A model generated the notes under the pieces. It did no database searches and was not told the origin of the DNA. It saw only the letters and a program-made list of their open reading frames with translations. Shown in pieces: positions 16,520 through 26,400 of a DNA stretch of 64,000 nucleotides. The position numbers were made by a program, and so were the translations under genes. Each line of letters opens with the position of its first letter. The first letter of the stretch is position 1. The stretch is from NCBI RefSeq assembly GCF_000690055.1, contig NZ_JJNZ01000028.1, positions 1 through 64,000 on the forward strand, written 5' to 3'. The DNA comes from Pseudoalteromonas fuliginea. GTDB lineage: Bacteria > Pseudomonadota > Gammaproteobacteria > Enterobacterales > Alteromonadaceae.

Positions 16520-18106
16520 ATTAGTACAGCTAATGTCACCATGCAATTTGGTGCTAAACCATTATTTGAAAATATCTCAGCAAAATTTGGCGATGGTAAC
16601 CGTTACGGTTTAATCGGTGCAAATGGTTGTGGTAAATCAACATTTATGAAGATTCTAAGTGGTGAGCTCGAAGCGTCTTCAGGTAATGTAAGTACTGATC
16701 CAAATGAACGTGTTGCTAAACTAAACCAAGACCAGTTTGCCTACGAAGAATACTCAGTAATTGATACTGTGATCATGGGTCACAAAGAGCTGTGGAAAAT
16801 AAAACAAGAACGTGACCGTATTTACTCTTTACCAGAAATGAGTGAAGAAGACGGTATGAAAGTAGCCGATCTTGAAACTGAGTTTGCTGAAATGGATGGT
16901 TACTCTGCTGAATCTAAAGCAGGCGAGCTTCTATTAGGCGTAGGTATTGGCACTGACCAACATTTTGGCCCTATGTCAGAAATTGCACCTGGTTTTAAAC
17001 TTCGCGTGCTACTTGCACAGGTGTTGTTTTCAGACCCAGATATAATGCTACTTGATGAGCCTACCAATAACTTGGATATTTACACCATCAAGTGGTTAGA
17101 AGACGTGTTAAACCAACGCGACTGTACCATGATAATCATCTCGCATGACCGTCACTTTTTAAACTCTGTGTGTACTCACATGGCCGACATTGACTACGGT
17201 GAGCTACGGATTTACTCAGGTAACTACGACGAATACATGTTTGCAGCAACGCAAGCACGTGAGCAGCTACTTAGCGAAAACGCGAAAAAGAAAAACCAAA
17301 TTGCTGAACTTCAACAGTTTGTATCTCGTTTCTCTGCTAACGCATCTAAAGCTAAGCAAGCAACATCGCGTGCTAAACGTATCGACAAAATTCAGTTAGA
17401 CGAAGTTAAAGCATCTTCACGTCAAACGCCATTTATTCGTTTCGACCAAGAAAAGCAGTTATTCAGAAACGCGCTTGAAATGACAAACCTAACACAAGGT
17501 TTTGACGACAATACGTTGTTTTCTGGACTTGAAGGTTTAGTAGAAGTTGGCGAACGCATTGCTATTATTGGTGAAAATGGTGTTGGTAAAACAACATTAC
17601 TTAATACATTAGCAGGGCGCATAGCGCCTAAAGCTGGTGAGTTTAAGTTTTCTGAAAACGCGAATATTGGTTACTACGCGCAAGATCACGCTGATGAGTT
17701 TGCAACCGACATGAACTTGTTTCAGTGGATGGAGCAATGGCAACAAGAAGGCGACGACGAGCAAGTGGTTCGTAGCTTCTTAGGCCGTATGTTATTCTCT
17801 CAAAACGATATTAAAAAATCAGTTAAAGTAATTTCAGGTGGTGAGCAAGGCCGCATGTTGTTTGGTAAAATTATGATGCATAAACCAAACATATTGCTAA
17901 TGGATGAGCCAACCAACCACATGGATATGGAATCTATTGAAGCGCTTAACTTAGCCCTTGAAGCTTATGAAGGTACATTGATGTTTGTCTCGCACGACCG
18001 TCAGTTTGTATCATCGGTTGCGACCCGTATTTGGGAAATTAAAGACGGTAAAGTTATCGACTTTAGAGGCAACTACGCAGAATACCTAGCGAGTAAAGAA
18101 GCTTAA
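16517..18106 (+). CDS. ybiT: ABC-F family ATPase YbiT
   Basis: This 529-residue cytoplasmic protein of the translation-linked ABC-F class has two ATP-binding domains and no membrane segments. The first has GANGCGKST, the second GENGVGKTT; Walker B and catalytic Glu appear as [11 protein letters not shown] and [11 protein letters not shown]. Between them lies the charged linker ([31 protein letters not shown]) that reaches the tRNA/peptidyl site in this family. It is similar to E. coli YbiT across its length. Alignment places the initiator Met at the ATT of 16517 (then Ile-Ser-Thr-Ala-Asn-Val-Thr-Met), fitting the ribosome binding site. ATT at 16520 is the alternative. Confidence 0.92.
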   Translation: MISTANVTMQFGAKPLFENISAKFGDGNRYGLIGANGCGKSTFMKILSGELEASSGNVSTDPNERVAKLNQDQFAYEEYSVIDTVIMGHKELWKIKQERDRIYSLPEMSEEDGMKVADLETEFAEMDGYSAESKAGELLLGVGIGTDQHFGPMSEIAPGFKLRVLLAQVLFSDPDIMLLDEPTNNLDIYTIKWLEDVLNQRDCTMIIISHDRHFLNSVCTHMADIDYGELRIYSGNYDEYMFAATQAREQLLSENAKKKNQIAELQQFVSRFSANASKAKQATSRAKRIDKIQLDEVKASSRQTPFIRFDQEKQLFRNALEMTNLTQGFDDNTLFSGLEGLVEVGERIAIIGENGVGKTTLLNTLAGRIAPKAGEFKFSENANIGYYAQDHADEFATDMNLFQWMEQWQQEGDDEQVVRSFLGRMLFSQNDIKKSVKVISGGEQGRMLFGKIMMHKPNILLMDEPTNHMDMESIEALNLALEAYEGTLMFVSHDRQFVSSVATRIWEIKDGKVIDFRGNYAEYLASKEA

Positions 18107-18129
18107 TTAGCTATTTACCCGTTAACTCT

Positions 18130-18159
18130 AAAAAGCCATGTTTAAACATGGCTTTTTTT
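18130..18159 (+). terminator. Terminator of ybiT
   Basis: AAAAGCCATGTTTAAACATGGCTTTTTTT: a perfect stem (GCCATGTTT/AAACATGGC) with a T-run. Confidence 0.9.
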
Positions 18160-18192
18160 GTTTTTGTGAGTCGCAATTAAACTTGGTTTGGG

Positions 18193-18226
18193 TATAATAC
18201 TCGCCTAAAACCGGACATAAGTCCGC
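18193..18226 (+). promoter_or_regulatory. purEK promoter and leader hairpin
   Basis: A perfect TATAAT lies at 18193-18198. The leader RNA contains CGGAC-ATAA-GTCCG at 18212-18225. No classical PurR operator (ACGCAAACGTTTGCGT) is visible. Confidence 0.5.
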
Positions 18227-18257
18227 TATTTTTAAAATACATTACTGAGGAGTATTT

Positions 18258-18740
18258 ATGACTGTTGGCATTATTATGGGTTCTAAATCAGATTGGCCAA
18301 CCATGGAACATGCAGCACTTATGCTAGAGCATTTTGGTATTAAGTACGAAACCAAAGTCGTGTCTGCACACCGCACTCCTCAATTACTTGCTGATTACGC
18401 AAGTTCAGCCGCAGAACGTGGTATTAAAGTTATTATTGCTGGCGCTGGCGGCGCTGCGCATTTACCAGGTATGGCAGCTGCTTTTACGTCGCTTCCTGTA
18501 CTTGGCGTGCCTGTAAAATCAAAAGCATTAAATGGTGTTGATTCACTTTTATCTATTTGCCAAATGCCTAAAGGCGTTGCAGTAGGTACGCTAGCAATTG
18601 GTGAGCCGGGCGCAGCAAACGCGGGGTTATTAGCTGCACAAATTTTAGGGTGTCAAAATCCAGAAATTTTTGCAAAAATTGAAGCGTTTCGTAAAGCGCA
18701 AACCGACACTATATTAGCTAATCCAAACCCTGCAGAGTAA
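18258..18740 (+). CDS. purE: N5-carboxyaminoimidazole ribonucleotide mutase
   Basis: PurE (160 residues) converts N5-CAIR to CAIR in de novo purine synthesis. The N-terminal [14 protein letters not shown] binds the substrate phosphate, followed by [11 protein letters not shown] with the catalytic His and [39 protein letters not shown], all diagnostic of class I PurE. GAGGAG precedes the ATG. The gene is followed after two bases by purK, the enzyme that makes its substrate, so they form a purEK operon. Confidence 0.97.
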   Translation: MTVGIIMGSKSDWPTMEHAALMLEHFGIKYETKVVSAHRTPQLLADYASSAAERGIKVIIAGAGGAAHLPGMAAAFTSLPVLGVPVKSKALNGVDSLLSICQMPKGVAVGTLAIGEPGAANAGLLAAQILGCQNPEIFAKIEAFRKAQTDTILANPNPAE

Positions 18741-18742
18741 TA

Positions 18743-19894
18743 ATGAATATTTTAATATTAGGTGCAGGGCAACTTGCACGTATGATGAGTCTTGCCGGCG
18801 CGCCGCTTAATTTAAACGTTGTGGCGTACGATGTAGGCAGCAAGCAAATTAAGCACCCACTAACAGGCGATGTTTATAGCACGTCGCTTGAGCAAGCTAT
18901 ATCAAACGCTGATGCCATTACTGCCGAGTTTGAGCATATTCCTGATGACGTACTAACACTTTGCTGTAACAGCAATAAGTTTTACCCAGGTAAAGCTGCA
19001 ATTAAAACCGGTGGCGATCGCTCGCTTGAAAAAGCATTGCTTGATAAAACAAACGTAACTTGTGCGCCGTACCAATTAATTACTGAAAAAGCGCATTTAG
19101 AACTTGCCGTTAAAACCCTAGGTAAGCCACTTGTAATTAAAACATGCCAAGCGGGTTACGATGGAAAAGGCCAATGGCGTTTAAAATCGGATGATCAAAT
19201 AGATGAAATTTGGTCACAAATGGCTGATTTTATTGCATCAGGCACGCAGCTTGCGCCACATACGATAATTGCTGAAAAAATGATCCCGTTTGATCGTGAA
19301 GTATCTATTATTGGTGCGCGCGACAAACACGGTAATGTTGCTATTTATCCGCTAACAGAAAACGAGCACACCAATGGTGTATTGACGCTCTCTATTGCCG
19401 GTAAAAATAATCAAAATGTTGAAGCTCAAGCAAACAATGCATTTACAAAAATAGCAAACGAGCTTAACTACGTTGGCGTATTGGCTATAGAGTTTTTTGA
19501 TGTACAAGGCACATTACTCGTTAACGAAATTGCACCGCGCGTACATAACTCTGGCCACTGGACGCAACAAGGTTGCCATTGCTCCCAGTTTGAAAACCAC
19601 ATGCGTGCTGTTGCAGGTTTACCGCTTGGTAATACAGAACTTAAACACGTTACAGCAATGATTAATGTATTAGGACAATCAAGTATACCGAGTGAAATTT
19701 TACATATAGCGAATGTTACAAGTCATTGGTACGGAAAAACAGCAAAGCCAGGGCGTAAAATGGGCCATATAAATGTATCGGCTACAAATATAAATGAACT
19801 CGCCGATAAGCTTGGCGAACTTTCAGAATACCTACCTGAACAAGAGTACCCTGGTATTTTAAAAGCAGCTGCCAATTTACTACTCAGTGAATAG
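18743..19894 (+). CDS. purK: 5-(carboxyamino)imidazole ribonucleotide synthase
   Basis: PurK (383 residues) is an ATP-grasp ligase joining bicarbonate to AIR to form N5-CAIR. The opening MNILILGAGQLARMMSLAG is the family's N-terminal motif. The ATP-grasp region has PLVIKTCQAGYDGKGQW, the central MIPFDREVSIIGARD, and the metal-binding LLVNEIAPRVHNSGHWT near residue 265. It starts two bases after the purE stop and ends just before a strong terminator, closing the operon. Confidence 0.97.
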   Translation: MNILILGAGQLARMMSLAGAPLNLNVVAYDVGSKQIKHPLTGDVYSTSLEQAISNADAITAEFEHIPDDVLTLCCNSNKFYPGKAAIKTGGDRSLEKALLDKTNVTCAPYQLITEKAHLELAVKTLGKPLVIKTCQAGYDGKGQWRLKSDDQIDEIWSQMADFIASGTQLAPHTIIAEKMIPFDREVSIIGARDKHGNVAIYPLTENEHTNGVLTLSIAGKNNQNVEAQANNAFTKIANELNYVGVLAIEFFDVQGTLLVNEIAPRVHNSGHWTQQGCHCSQFENHMRAVAGLPLGNTELKHVTAMINVLGQSSIPSEILHIANVTSHWYGKTAKPGRKMGHINVSATNINELADKLGELSEYLPEQEYPGILKAAANLLLSE

Positions 19895-19911
19895 TTATCA
19901 TACCTTTATAT

Positions 19912-19939
19912 AAATACCGGCTTAAGCCGGTATTTTTTT
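19912..19939 (+). terminator. Terminator of purEK
   Basis: AATACCGGCTTAAGCCGGTATT followed by TTTTTG; perfect stem. Confidence 0.9.
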
Positions 19940-20006
19940 GTCATAAAAATGGGCTTTGAATATGTAATACTGTTAAAGTCTAATTTTAAATTTGTGAAGT
20001 AAAACA

Positions 20007-21170
20007 ATGAAACTAAAAACAATATCTGGCGTGCTAGCCATTACTGCATTATTTAGCTTAAATACATTTGCATCAGACTCTCTTCGTGTTGCTACTTTTA
20101 ATGTAAGTATGGATGCAACTAATCACACACCTAAAGGCGAGCAAGTTAAAAGTGATGCCTTAGTTAACTCACTTAAAGCAAACCACCAGCAAATTAAGAA
20201 CATAGCGGAAATTATTCAGCGTGTTCGCCCTGATATTATTTTACTTAACGAATTTGATTACATCCCAAAAGAGCAGGGCATTGAATACTTTAATAAACAT
20301 TATTTAAATGTAGGTCAGCAAGAACAAGCCGCTATTAACTATCCTTACTCTTATATAGCCCCAGTAAATACAGGCCTAGCCACCGAGTTTGATTTAGATA
20401 ATGATGGCAAAAAAAATGGCGTGATGGGCGATGCACAAGGCTTTGGCTTTTTTGAAGGGCATTATGGTATGGCTATTTTGTCAAAATACCCAATCGATTT
20501 TGATAAAGTAAGAACCCTTCAAACTTTTAAATATAAAGACATGCCAAATGCTCAAATGCCTGTAATGCCTAAAACAGGCGAAAACTGGTATAACGCACAA
20601 GAATGGCAAGCACTTAGACTAAGCTCTAAATCGTTTTGGGATTTACCTATTAGCGTAAACGATAAAACCATTCATGTTATTGCATCTCACCCAACACCGC
20701 CTGTATTTGACGGTGAAGAGGACAGAAACGGCAAGCGTAACCACGATGAAGTAAGGTTAATAGCCGATTACGTTTCAAATGCTAAGTATATTTACGACGA
20801 TAAAGGCGAAAAAGGCGGTTTAAAAGCTCGCTCTCGTTTTGTTATTTTAGGTGATTTAAATGCAGCCCCAGAGGGCGATAAAGCCCGTACAAATACCACC
20901 GACCAATTACTTAAAAACCCATTAATAAATGCTCACTTTGTTCCAAAAAGTGAAGGTGCTAAAGAGCAGTATGATGTGCCTTATGCACAAAATTACAGTG
21001 CTAATTGGCAAGCCCGTGTTGATTACGTTTTACCGTCAAACTATGGCTTAAAAATTAAGGACGGTGGGGTATTTTGGCCAACTAAAACCAGTAATGAATA
21101 CCGTTTAATTAAAGACAGAAACGCATCAAGCGATCATCGACTGGTGTGGCTTGATTTAGTAATTGAATAA
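20007..21170 (+). CDS. Secreted endonuclease/exonuclease/phosphatase-family protein
   Basis: The 387-residue protein has a cleavable signal peptide (MKLKTISGVLAITALFSLNTFAS). The fold's hallmark residues are RVATFNVSMD at the start, IILLNEFDYI with the metal-binding Glu, FVILGDLNAAPEGD with the catalytic Asp-Leu-Asn, and ASSDHRLVWLD with the C-terminal Asp-His pair. The family covers DNases, phosphodiesterases and sphingomyelinases; which one this is cannot be decided. An insertion DLDNDGKKNG near residue 130 looks like a calcium loop. It may provide phosphate or nucleotides outside the cell. It is a single gene with GAAG upstream. Confidence 0.85.
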   Translation: MKLKTISGVLAITALFSLNTFASDSLRVATFNVSMDATNHTPKGEQVKSDALVNSLKANHQQIKNIAEIIQRVRPDIILLNEFDYIPKEQGIEYFNKHYLNVGQQEQAAINYPYSYIAPVNTGLATEFDLDNDGKKNGVMGDAQGFGFFEGHYGMAILSKYPIDFDKVRTLQTFKYKDMPNAQMPVMPKTGENWYNAQEWQALRLSSKSFWDLPISVNDKTIHVIASHPTPPVFDGEEDRNGKRNHDEVRLIADYVSNAKYIYDDKGEKGGLKARSRFVILGDLNAAPEGDKARTNTTDQLLKNPLINAHFVPKSEGAKEQYDVPYAQNYSANWQARVDYVLPSNYGLKIKDGGVFWPTKTSNEYRLIKDRNASSDHRLVWLDLVIE

Positions 21171-21243
21171 CGTCTATTACAATTAGTAAACTGAGCTTTA
21201 CCCTGTTTAATGGCTATTTATCTTAAATAATTGCAATAACTTG

Positions 21244-21293
21244 AGTGCTTCTGCTTAAATACGGCCTAATTATAATAACCGTATAGAAGCACT
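21244..21293 (+). promoter_or_regulatory. Inverted repeat spanning the -10 box and ending at the start codon
   Basis: AGTGCTTCT (21244-21252) pairs with AGAAGCACT (21285-21293), and ATACGG (21259-21264) with CCGTAT (21279-21284). The spacer contains TATAAT (21271-21276). The right arm touches the ATG at 21294 and there is no clear ribosome binding site. It looks like an operator at a promoter with a very short leader. Confidence 0.5.
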
Positions 21294-23798
21294 ATGATTT
21301 TTAATTTTTCTTCATCTAAAACATTAGTGGCCTTAGCCGTTGCCTCAAGTATCATGCTTGCAGGTTGTAGCGCTACCGCTAACACCTCTTCAACACAGCA
21401 AAGTGTTTTACCAGCAACCAAGGTTGCTGCGGTTGTAAACATACCAGCAGATATCGGCTCACAAAAAATAACGCTAGAACAAGCAATGGCCGATCCCGAT
21501 TGGATGGGGAATCAGCCAGAGAGCGCTTATTGGGCAAGCGATTCAGCTACTATTATTTATGCTCAAAAAGAGCAAGGTAATACATTACGCAATTTATTTA
21601 GCCAATCTGTTAACAGCCAAACAGCAGAGCAGGTAGCACTTAATAAACTTCATACTGTGGGTTCAAATAAAGCTGTTTATTCTAAAAATAAAACAATGGC
21701 TACCTACACGTTTAAAGGCAATGTATTTGTTAAAAACCTAAAAACAGGTGAACTTAAACAAATTACAGCGACATCAACAAGTGAGTCTAAACCACAATTT
21801 TTAAACAATGGTGATTTAGTTTACCGCCAAGGTAATGTGTTTTTTAAAGTTGATTTAAAAACAGGGTTAACCAATGAACTTGCTAACTTAAAACTTGCTG
21901 ATAAGCCTAAAGGGATTGAAGAGCCAAGCACGTATATTGCTAAAGAGCAGCATAAACTGATTAAATTTGTGGCGCTTCAACAAAAAAATAAAAAAGATAA
22001 GCAAGCACGCAATGAGCAAATTAATGAACAAAATGATTCAATTGTTAACACGGCTTACTACTTAGGTAACGGTAATAAAGTTGCAGAGGCACAGCTTTCG
22101 CCAAATGGTGATGCGTTATTAGTCGTAGTTAAAGAAAAAACTGATTGGCGCGAAGATGGCGATATTATGCCAAATTACATCACTAATGATGCAACTATTG
22201 AGCCTAAAAAAGCACGCCGCCGTGTAGCTGACGCTAAAGAAGAAACCTCACAGCTTGTCTACATCAATTTAACTAACAAAGAGCAAACATCACTTAGCTT
22301 TAATACCTTACCAGGTTTTGATGAAGATGTTTTAGCCGCAGTTAAAAAAGAAAATTATGCACGTGATGGTAAAACATATAAGTCTAAAAAGGCGCCTCGT
22401 GGCATTAACGTTATTATGGACTGGGGTTTTGAGCAAAGCCCAATAGTATGGAACGACGACGGCTCACAAGTGGCTGTCATGCTTGAAGCGTGGGACAACA
22501 AAGATCGCTGGCTTGCGTCTGTCGATTTTAAAAACAACAAACTTGTGTCGCAACATCGCCTACATGACGATGCATGGATTGCTTACGCATTTAACGACTT
22601 TGGTTGGTTACATAACTCAAACACGCTTTATTACCTTTCAGAAGAATCTGGTTACAGCCAGCTTTATAAAAAGCCAGTCAATGGTAGTGCAACTGCGCTT
22701 ACACAAGGCCAATTTGAGGTTTCTAACTTAACGCTTACCAGCGACGACAGCGCAATTTATTACAAAGCGAATGTTGAACACCCAGGCCTGTACGAAATTT
22801 ACCGTGTTAACCCGCAAACCGGTAAGAGTGAGCAAGTTACTGATTTAAACGGCATGACCGATTACACGTTAAGCCCTGATGAAACCAAGTTACTCCTTAA
22901 GCACTCTACTATTACCATGCCTAATGAGCTTTATGTAGCAGACGCACAAGCCAACGCAAAAGCAACGCGCTTAACGCACACAGTGTCGGATGAGTTTTTA
23001 GCTAAAAAACTAACTGCACCTAAAATTGTTGCCGTGCCATCGAGCCATACTGAACAACCTATATACGCAAAAGTATACTACCCAGCTGATTACGTTGAAG
23101 GTGAAGTAGGTAAAAATCGCAAAGCGGTTATTTTTAACCACGGCGCGGGTTACTTGCAAAACTCACATATGGGGTTTTCGGTTTATTTTCGTGAATTTAT
23201 GTTTCATTCATTGCTCGCTGATGAAGGTTATATAGTAATGGATATGGATTACCGCGCATCTAAAGGCTACGGGCGTGATTGGCGTACTGCGATTTATCGT
23301 CAAATGGGCACACCTGAAACACAAGATTTAGCCGATGGCGTTAAATGGATGGCGCAAAATGCCAACGTGGATACCAAAGCAGTCGGTACTTATGGTGGCT
23401 CTTATGGCGGCTTTATGACCTTTATGGCATTGTTTACTGCGCCTGAGTTATTTCAATCAGGTGCAGCACTACGCCCTGTTACCGATTGGGCGCATTACAA
23501 CACAGGTTACACGGCTAATATACTAAACCATCCTGATGTTGACCCGATTGCGTATGAGCGCAGTTCGCCAATTTATTACGCTGAGGGTTTAAACAAGCGT
23601 TTACTCATTAATGCCCCCATGGTTGACGATAATGTGTTTTTTCAAGACTCAGTACGTTTAGTACAGCGCTTAATAGAGCTTGAAAAACAAAACTTTGAAA
23701 CAGCTATATTTCCTGTTGAACCACATGGTTTTGTACAGCCTTCAAGTTGGTTAGACGAATACCGCCGTATTTATAAGTTATTTAAAGAAACACTTTAA
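21294..23798 (+). CDS. S9-family prolyl oligopeptidase-like lipoprotein
   Basis: This is an 834-residue exported peptidase of the dipeptidyl-peptidase/acylaminoacyl-peptidase type. A lipobox (SSIMLAGCS, Cys near residue 25) indicates lipid anchoring. Residues about 60-560 form a beta-propeller-like region; the C-terminal alpha/beta-hydrolase domain carries Ser703 in GGSYGGFM, an Asp at 778 or 779 (MVDDN) and His811 (EPHGF). It likely trims peptides in the periplasm. It stands alone between a promoter with a long inverted repeat and a strong terminator. Confidence 0.9.
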   Translation: MIFNFSSSKTLVALAVASSIMLAGCSATANTSSTQQSVLPATKVAAVVNIPADIGSQKITLEQAMADPDWMGNQPESAYWASDSATIIYAQKEQGNTLRNLFSQSVNSQTAEQVALNKLHTVGSNKAVYSKNKTMATYTFKGNVFVKNLKTGELKQITATSTSESKPQFLNNGDLVYRQGNVFFKVDLKTGLTNELANLKLADKPKGIEEPSTYIAKEQHKLIKFVALQQKNKKDKQARNEQINEQNDSIVNTAYYLGNGNKVAEAQLSPNGDALLVVVKEKTDWREDGDIMPNYITNDATIEPKKARRRVADAKEETSQLVYINLTNKEQTSLSFNTLPGFDEDVLAAVKKENYARDGKTYKSKKAPRGINVIMDWGFEQSPIVWNDDGSQVAVMLEAWDNKDRWLASVDFKNNKLVSQHRLHDDAWIAYAFNDFGWLHNSNTLYYLSEESGYSQLYKKPVNGSATALTQGQFEVSNLTLTSDDSAIYYKANVEHPGLYEIYRVNPQTGKSEQVTDLNGMTDYTLSPDETKLLLKHSTITMPNELYVADAQANAKATRLTHTVSDEFLAKKLTAPKIVAVPSSHTEQPIYAKVYYPADYVEGEVGKNRKAVIFNHGAGYLQNSHMGFSVYFREFMFHSLLADEGYIVMDMDYRASKGYGRDWRTAIYRQMGTPETQDLADGVKWMAQNANVDTKAVGTYGGSYGGFMTFMALFTAPELFQSGAALRPVTDWAHYNTGYTANILNHPDVDPIAYERSSPIYYAEGLNKRLLINAPMVDDNVFFQDSVRLVQRLIELEKQNFETAIFPVEPHGFVQPSSWLDEYRRIYKLFKETL

Positions 23799-23823
23799 TT
23801 TTTACGCTTAAATTGTAAAAACA

Positions 23824-23865
23824 AAAACGCCGCATTGGTTGACTAAACTAATGCGGCGTTTTTAT
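23824..23865. terminator. Bidirectional terminator
   Basis: AAAACGCCGCATT, then GGTT, loop, AACT, AATGCGGCGTTTTT: a 14-bp stem between two convergent genes, with A-run and T-run on the two sides. Confidence 0.88.
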
Positions 23866-23886
23866 TGGATTGAACAAAATCTAACT

Positions 23887-24516
23887 TTATTTTTTCTTTT
23901 TAAAATTCTTTTTAAAGAGTTCTATAATCAGTGGTATGGCAAGCAGAGTCCCGCCAATAACACCAATTAAATGTGCATCAATAGCTACAGTTGAGTTAAT
24001 AAGCTTTCCTATATCAGCATTAGGGCCGCTAAATTGCTCAAACGCTATTTTAACCCATACGCCTATAAATAATAAATAACCCGACTTAAGCCCTACAGTT
24101 ATATCTTTAACTGCCCCCCAAATAATTACGCCATGCAGTAGAGCACTTAATCCGGTATAAATATGTATGCTTGGGCAAAACCAATACACGCCAAGTCCAC
24201 ACCACAGTGCCAGCACACTTATATTAACGGCGTAACGAGTAGGTGATGTGTATTCGCCATGCAGTAACCAAATTAATAAAACACCACTGGCATTTAATCC
24301 CAAATGAGCCCAATTAGCATGAACAAATTGGCTAGAAAAAATTCGCCACAGTTCGCCTTGATTAATTAGCTCTCGGTTAAATTCAAGTAAATTATTTAAA
24401 TCAAATGCAGCAAAAATGGTACTAAAAAGCAGCAGAATAATAGGCGGTAATATATAACGAGGTTGAATAGGTAAATTAAGCATTTTATTATAATTTTTTA
24501 GTATAAATTTTTGCAT
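23887..24516 (-). CDS. Rhombosortase (rhomboid-family intramembrane protease)
   Basis: This is a 209-residue membrane protein with about six helices. Rhomboid landmarks are present: GELWRIFSSQFVHANWAHLGLNASG with the Asn/His in helix 2, the serine region YTGLSALLHGVIIWG in helix 4, and VAIDAHLIGVIGGTL with the catalytic His in helix 6. The GLSxxLHG form and short length fit the rhombosortase subfamily, which processes proteins carrying a GlyGly-CTERM tail. The usual GLSG is GLSA here. No protein in this window has such a tail. The C-terminus is very lysine-rich. The N-terminus could start 33 bases further in (24483). It diverges from the ggt gene. Confidence 0.78.
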   Translation of the reverse strand: MQKFILKNYNKMLNLPIQPRYILPPIILLLFSTIFAAFDLNNLLEFNRELINQGELWRIFSSQFVHANWAHLGLNASGVLLIWLLHGEYTSPTRYAVNISVLALWCGLGVYWFCPSIHIYTGLSALLHGVIIWGAVKDITVGLKSGYLLFIGVWVKIAFEQFSGPNADIGKLINSTVAIDAHLIGVIGGTLLAIPLIIELFKKNFKKKK

Positions 24517-24580
24517 ATTGTGCCCGTTTAACTTTAAGATGCCAATTACCTTATCGTTATTAAGTGTTTTTAGACTTTTT

Positions 24581-26353
24581 ATGCATTTTAAACTTAACTC
24601 ATTATTTGCTATTGGACTGTGCGCAATAACATTGCCTTCTTTTGCACAGCAACCGATAGAAACTCGCGAACCAGAAGCCGCAACGGGCCTTAGTCACAAG
24701 CAAGTTGTGGTAGGTGACAAGTACATGGTTGCAGCGGCAAATCCGTATGCTTCAAGAGCCGGTCAACAAATTTTAGCCCAAGGCGGCAGTGCCGTTGACG
24801 CTGCAATAGCAACTCAACTAGTGCTTACTTTAGTTGAGCCGCAATCCTCTGGTATTGGCGGTGGTACATTTATGATGTATTACAACAAAGCTAACAATAA
24901 ACTGACTAGTTTTGATGGCCGCGAAACCGCACCTGCAAACGCAGACGAAACGCTGTTTTTAGATAAGCACGGTAAAGCCGTTAAGTGGATTGAAGCGGTT
25001 GTAGGCGGACGCTCTGTTGGTGTACCCGGTATTTTGCATGCCTTTGCAAGTGCGCACAAACAATACGGTATATTGCCATGGGAAGAACTTTTTAAACCCG
25101 CTATTGAACTTGCTGAGCAAGGCTTTGTAGTTTCGCCGCGTTTACATGGCTTATTAGCCCGCCAGTTAAACCCCGGTGTAATGAGCATGCCAATAATTAA
25201 CGAATACTTTTACCCAAATGGTAAACTGATTGAAACGGGCACAATTAAAAAGAATCAACCGCTTGCAGATTTATACAAAGACATTGCAAAGCAAGGCATT
25301 GATGCATTTTACAAAGGCGAAAACGCTAAACAAATGGTTAATGCTGTACAGCGCTCTAAAATTGCCCCAGGCAAATTAAGCGTACAAGACTTAGCAGATT
25401 ACAAAAGCAAAGAACGCGATGCGGTATGTATACAATACCGTGCCTATAATGTGTGTTCTATGGCGCCACCAAGCAGTGGCGGTGTTGCGGTACTGCAAAT
25501 GCTAGGCTTACTTGAACATAAAGATATGAGCGCACTTAAGCCAAACGGCGAAAAGGCGATTCATTACTTTAGCCAAGCTTCGCGCATAGCATTTGCCGAT
25601 CGCGATATGTACATGGGCGATCCCGATTTTACTCAAGTACCTACAAAAGAGCTACTAAACAAAGATTACATTGCCTCGCGCGCTAAATTAATTACAGAAA
25701 CAGATCAAAAAGCCATAGCTGGTAATCCTGTAGGGTACTTAAGTTATGCAATGGATGATTCATACGAATTACCTTCTACCTCACACGTATCTGTTGTAGA
25801 TAGTAAAGGCAATGCAGTTTCGATGACCAGTTCAATTGAAATGGCGTTTGGCTCTACGGTTATGGTTAATGGTTTTATTTTAAATAACCAACTAACTGAC
25901 TTTTCGCTTTCGCCACGCAAAAACGGCAAGCTTGTAGCAAACCGTGTAGAGGCTGGTAAACGCCCGCGTAGCTCTATGTCACCAGTAATGGTATTTAACA
26001 AAGATGGCAGCTTACGTTTAGTTGTGGGTTCTCCTGGTGGTAGTCGCATTATTGATTATGTTGCGCAAGTGGTTGTTGGCGTTATTGACTGGAACTTATC
26101 AGCGCAAGACGCTATAAACTTACCACGTACAACAAATCGTAACGATTACACCAGCCTTGAAAAAGGCACAACGCTTGAAGCTATTGCACCTTTGCTTGCT
26201 AAACGCGGACACAATGTACGTGTTCTCGATTTGAACTCAGGCTTACATGCCGTTGAAATTAAAAATAACAAATTGTATGGCGGCGCCGATCCGCGCCGTG
26301 AAGGTGTTGCATTATCTGATTTAACTGATAATCACGTCACTATCAAATTTTAA
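24581..26353 (+). CDS. ggt: Gamma-glutamyltransferase
   Basis: GGT cleaves gamma-glutamyl compounds such as glutathione in the periplasm, and is made as a proenzyme that self-cleaves. This 590-residue form has a signal peptide MHFKLNSLFAIGLCAITLPSFA. The large subunit contains VVGDKYMVAAANPYASRAG and QPQSSGIGGG-like EPQSSGIGGGTFMMYY. The nucleophilic threonine of the small subunit is T400 in PSTSHVSVVD, followed by NNQLTDFS and GKRPRSSMSPVMV, as in E. coli GGT. Possible earlier starts are ATG 24539 and TTG 24518. I prefer 24581 because it begins exactly at a normal signal peptide, though its ribosome binding site is poor. Confidence 0.93.
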   Translation: MHFKLNSLFAIGLCAITLPSFAQQPIETREPEAATGLSHKQVVVGDKYMVAAANPYASRAGQQILAQGGSAVDAAIATQLVLTLVEPQSSGIGGGTFMMYYNKANNKLTSFDGRETAPANADETLFLDKHGKAVKWIEAVVGGRSVGVPGILHAFASAHKQYGILPWEELFKPAIELAEQGFVVSPRLHGLLARQLNPGVMSMPIINEYFYPNGKLIETGTIKKNQPLADLYKDIAKQGIDAFYKGENAKQMVNAVQRSKIAPGKLSVQDLADYKSKERDAVCIQYRAYNVCSMAPPSSGGVAVLQMLGLLEHKDMSALKPNGEKAIHYFSQASRIAFADRDMYMGDPDFTQVPTKELLNKDYIASRAKLITETDQKAIAGNPVGYLSYAMDDSYELPSTSHVSVVDSKGNAVSMTSSIEMAFGSTVMVNGFILNNQLTDFSLSPRKNGKLVANRVEAGKRPRSSMSPVMVFNKDGSLRLVVGSPGGSRIIDYVAQVVVGVIDWNLSAQDAINLPRTTNRNDYTSLEKGTTLEAIAPLLAKRGHNVRVLDLNSGLHAVEIKNNKLYGGADPRREGVALSDLTDNHVTIKF

Positions 26354-26365
26354 TTTATGTATAAT

Positions 26366-26400
26366 ACACTTGCAGGCAGTGCGGCTTGCAAGTGTTTTTC
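26366..26400 (+). terminator. Terminator of ggt
   Basis: ACACTTGCA and TGCAAGTGT arms with a 12-base loop, followed by TTTTC. Confidence 0.8.

Noticed and set aside
24518..24580. Longer N-terminus of ggt from TTG 24518
   Set aside because: Would place 21 residues before a normal signal peptide and overlap the divergent gene's promoter.
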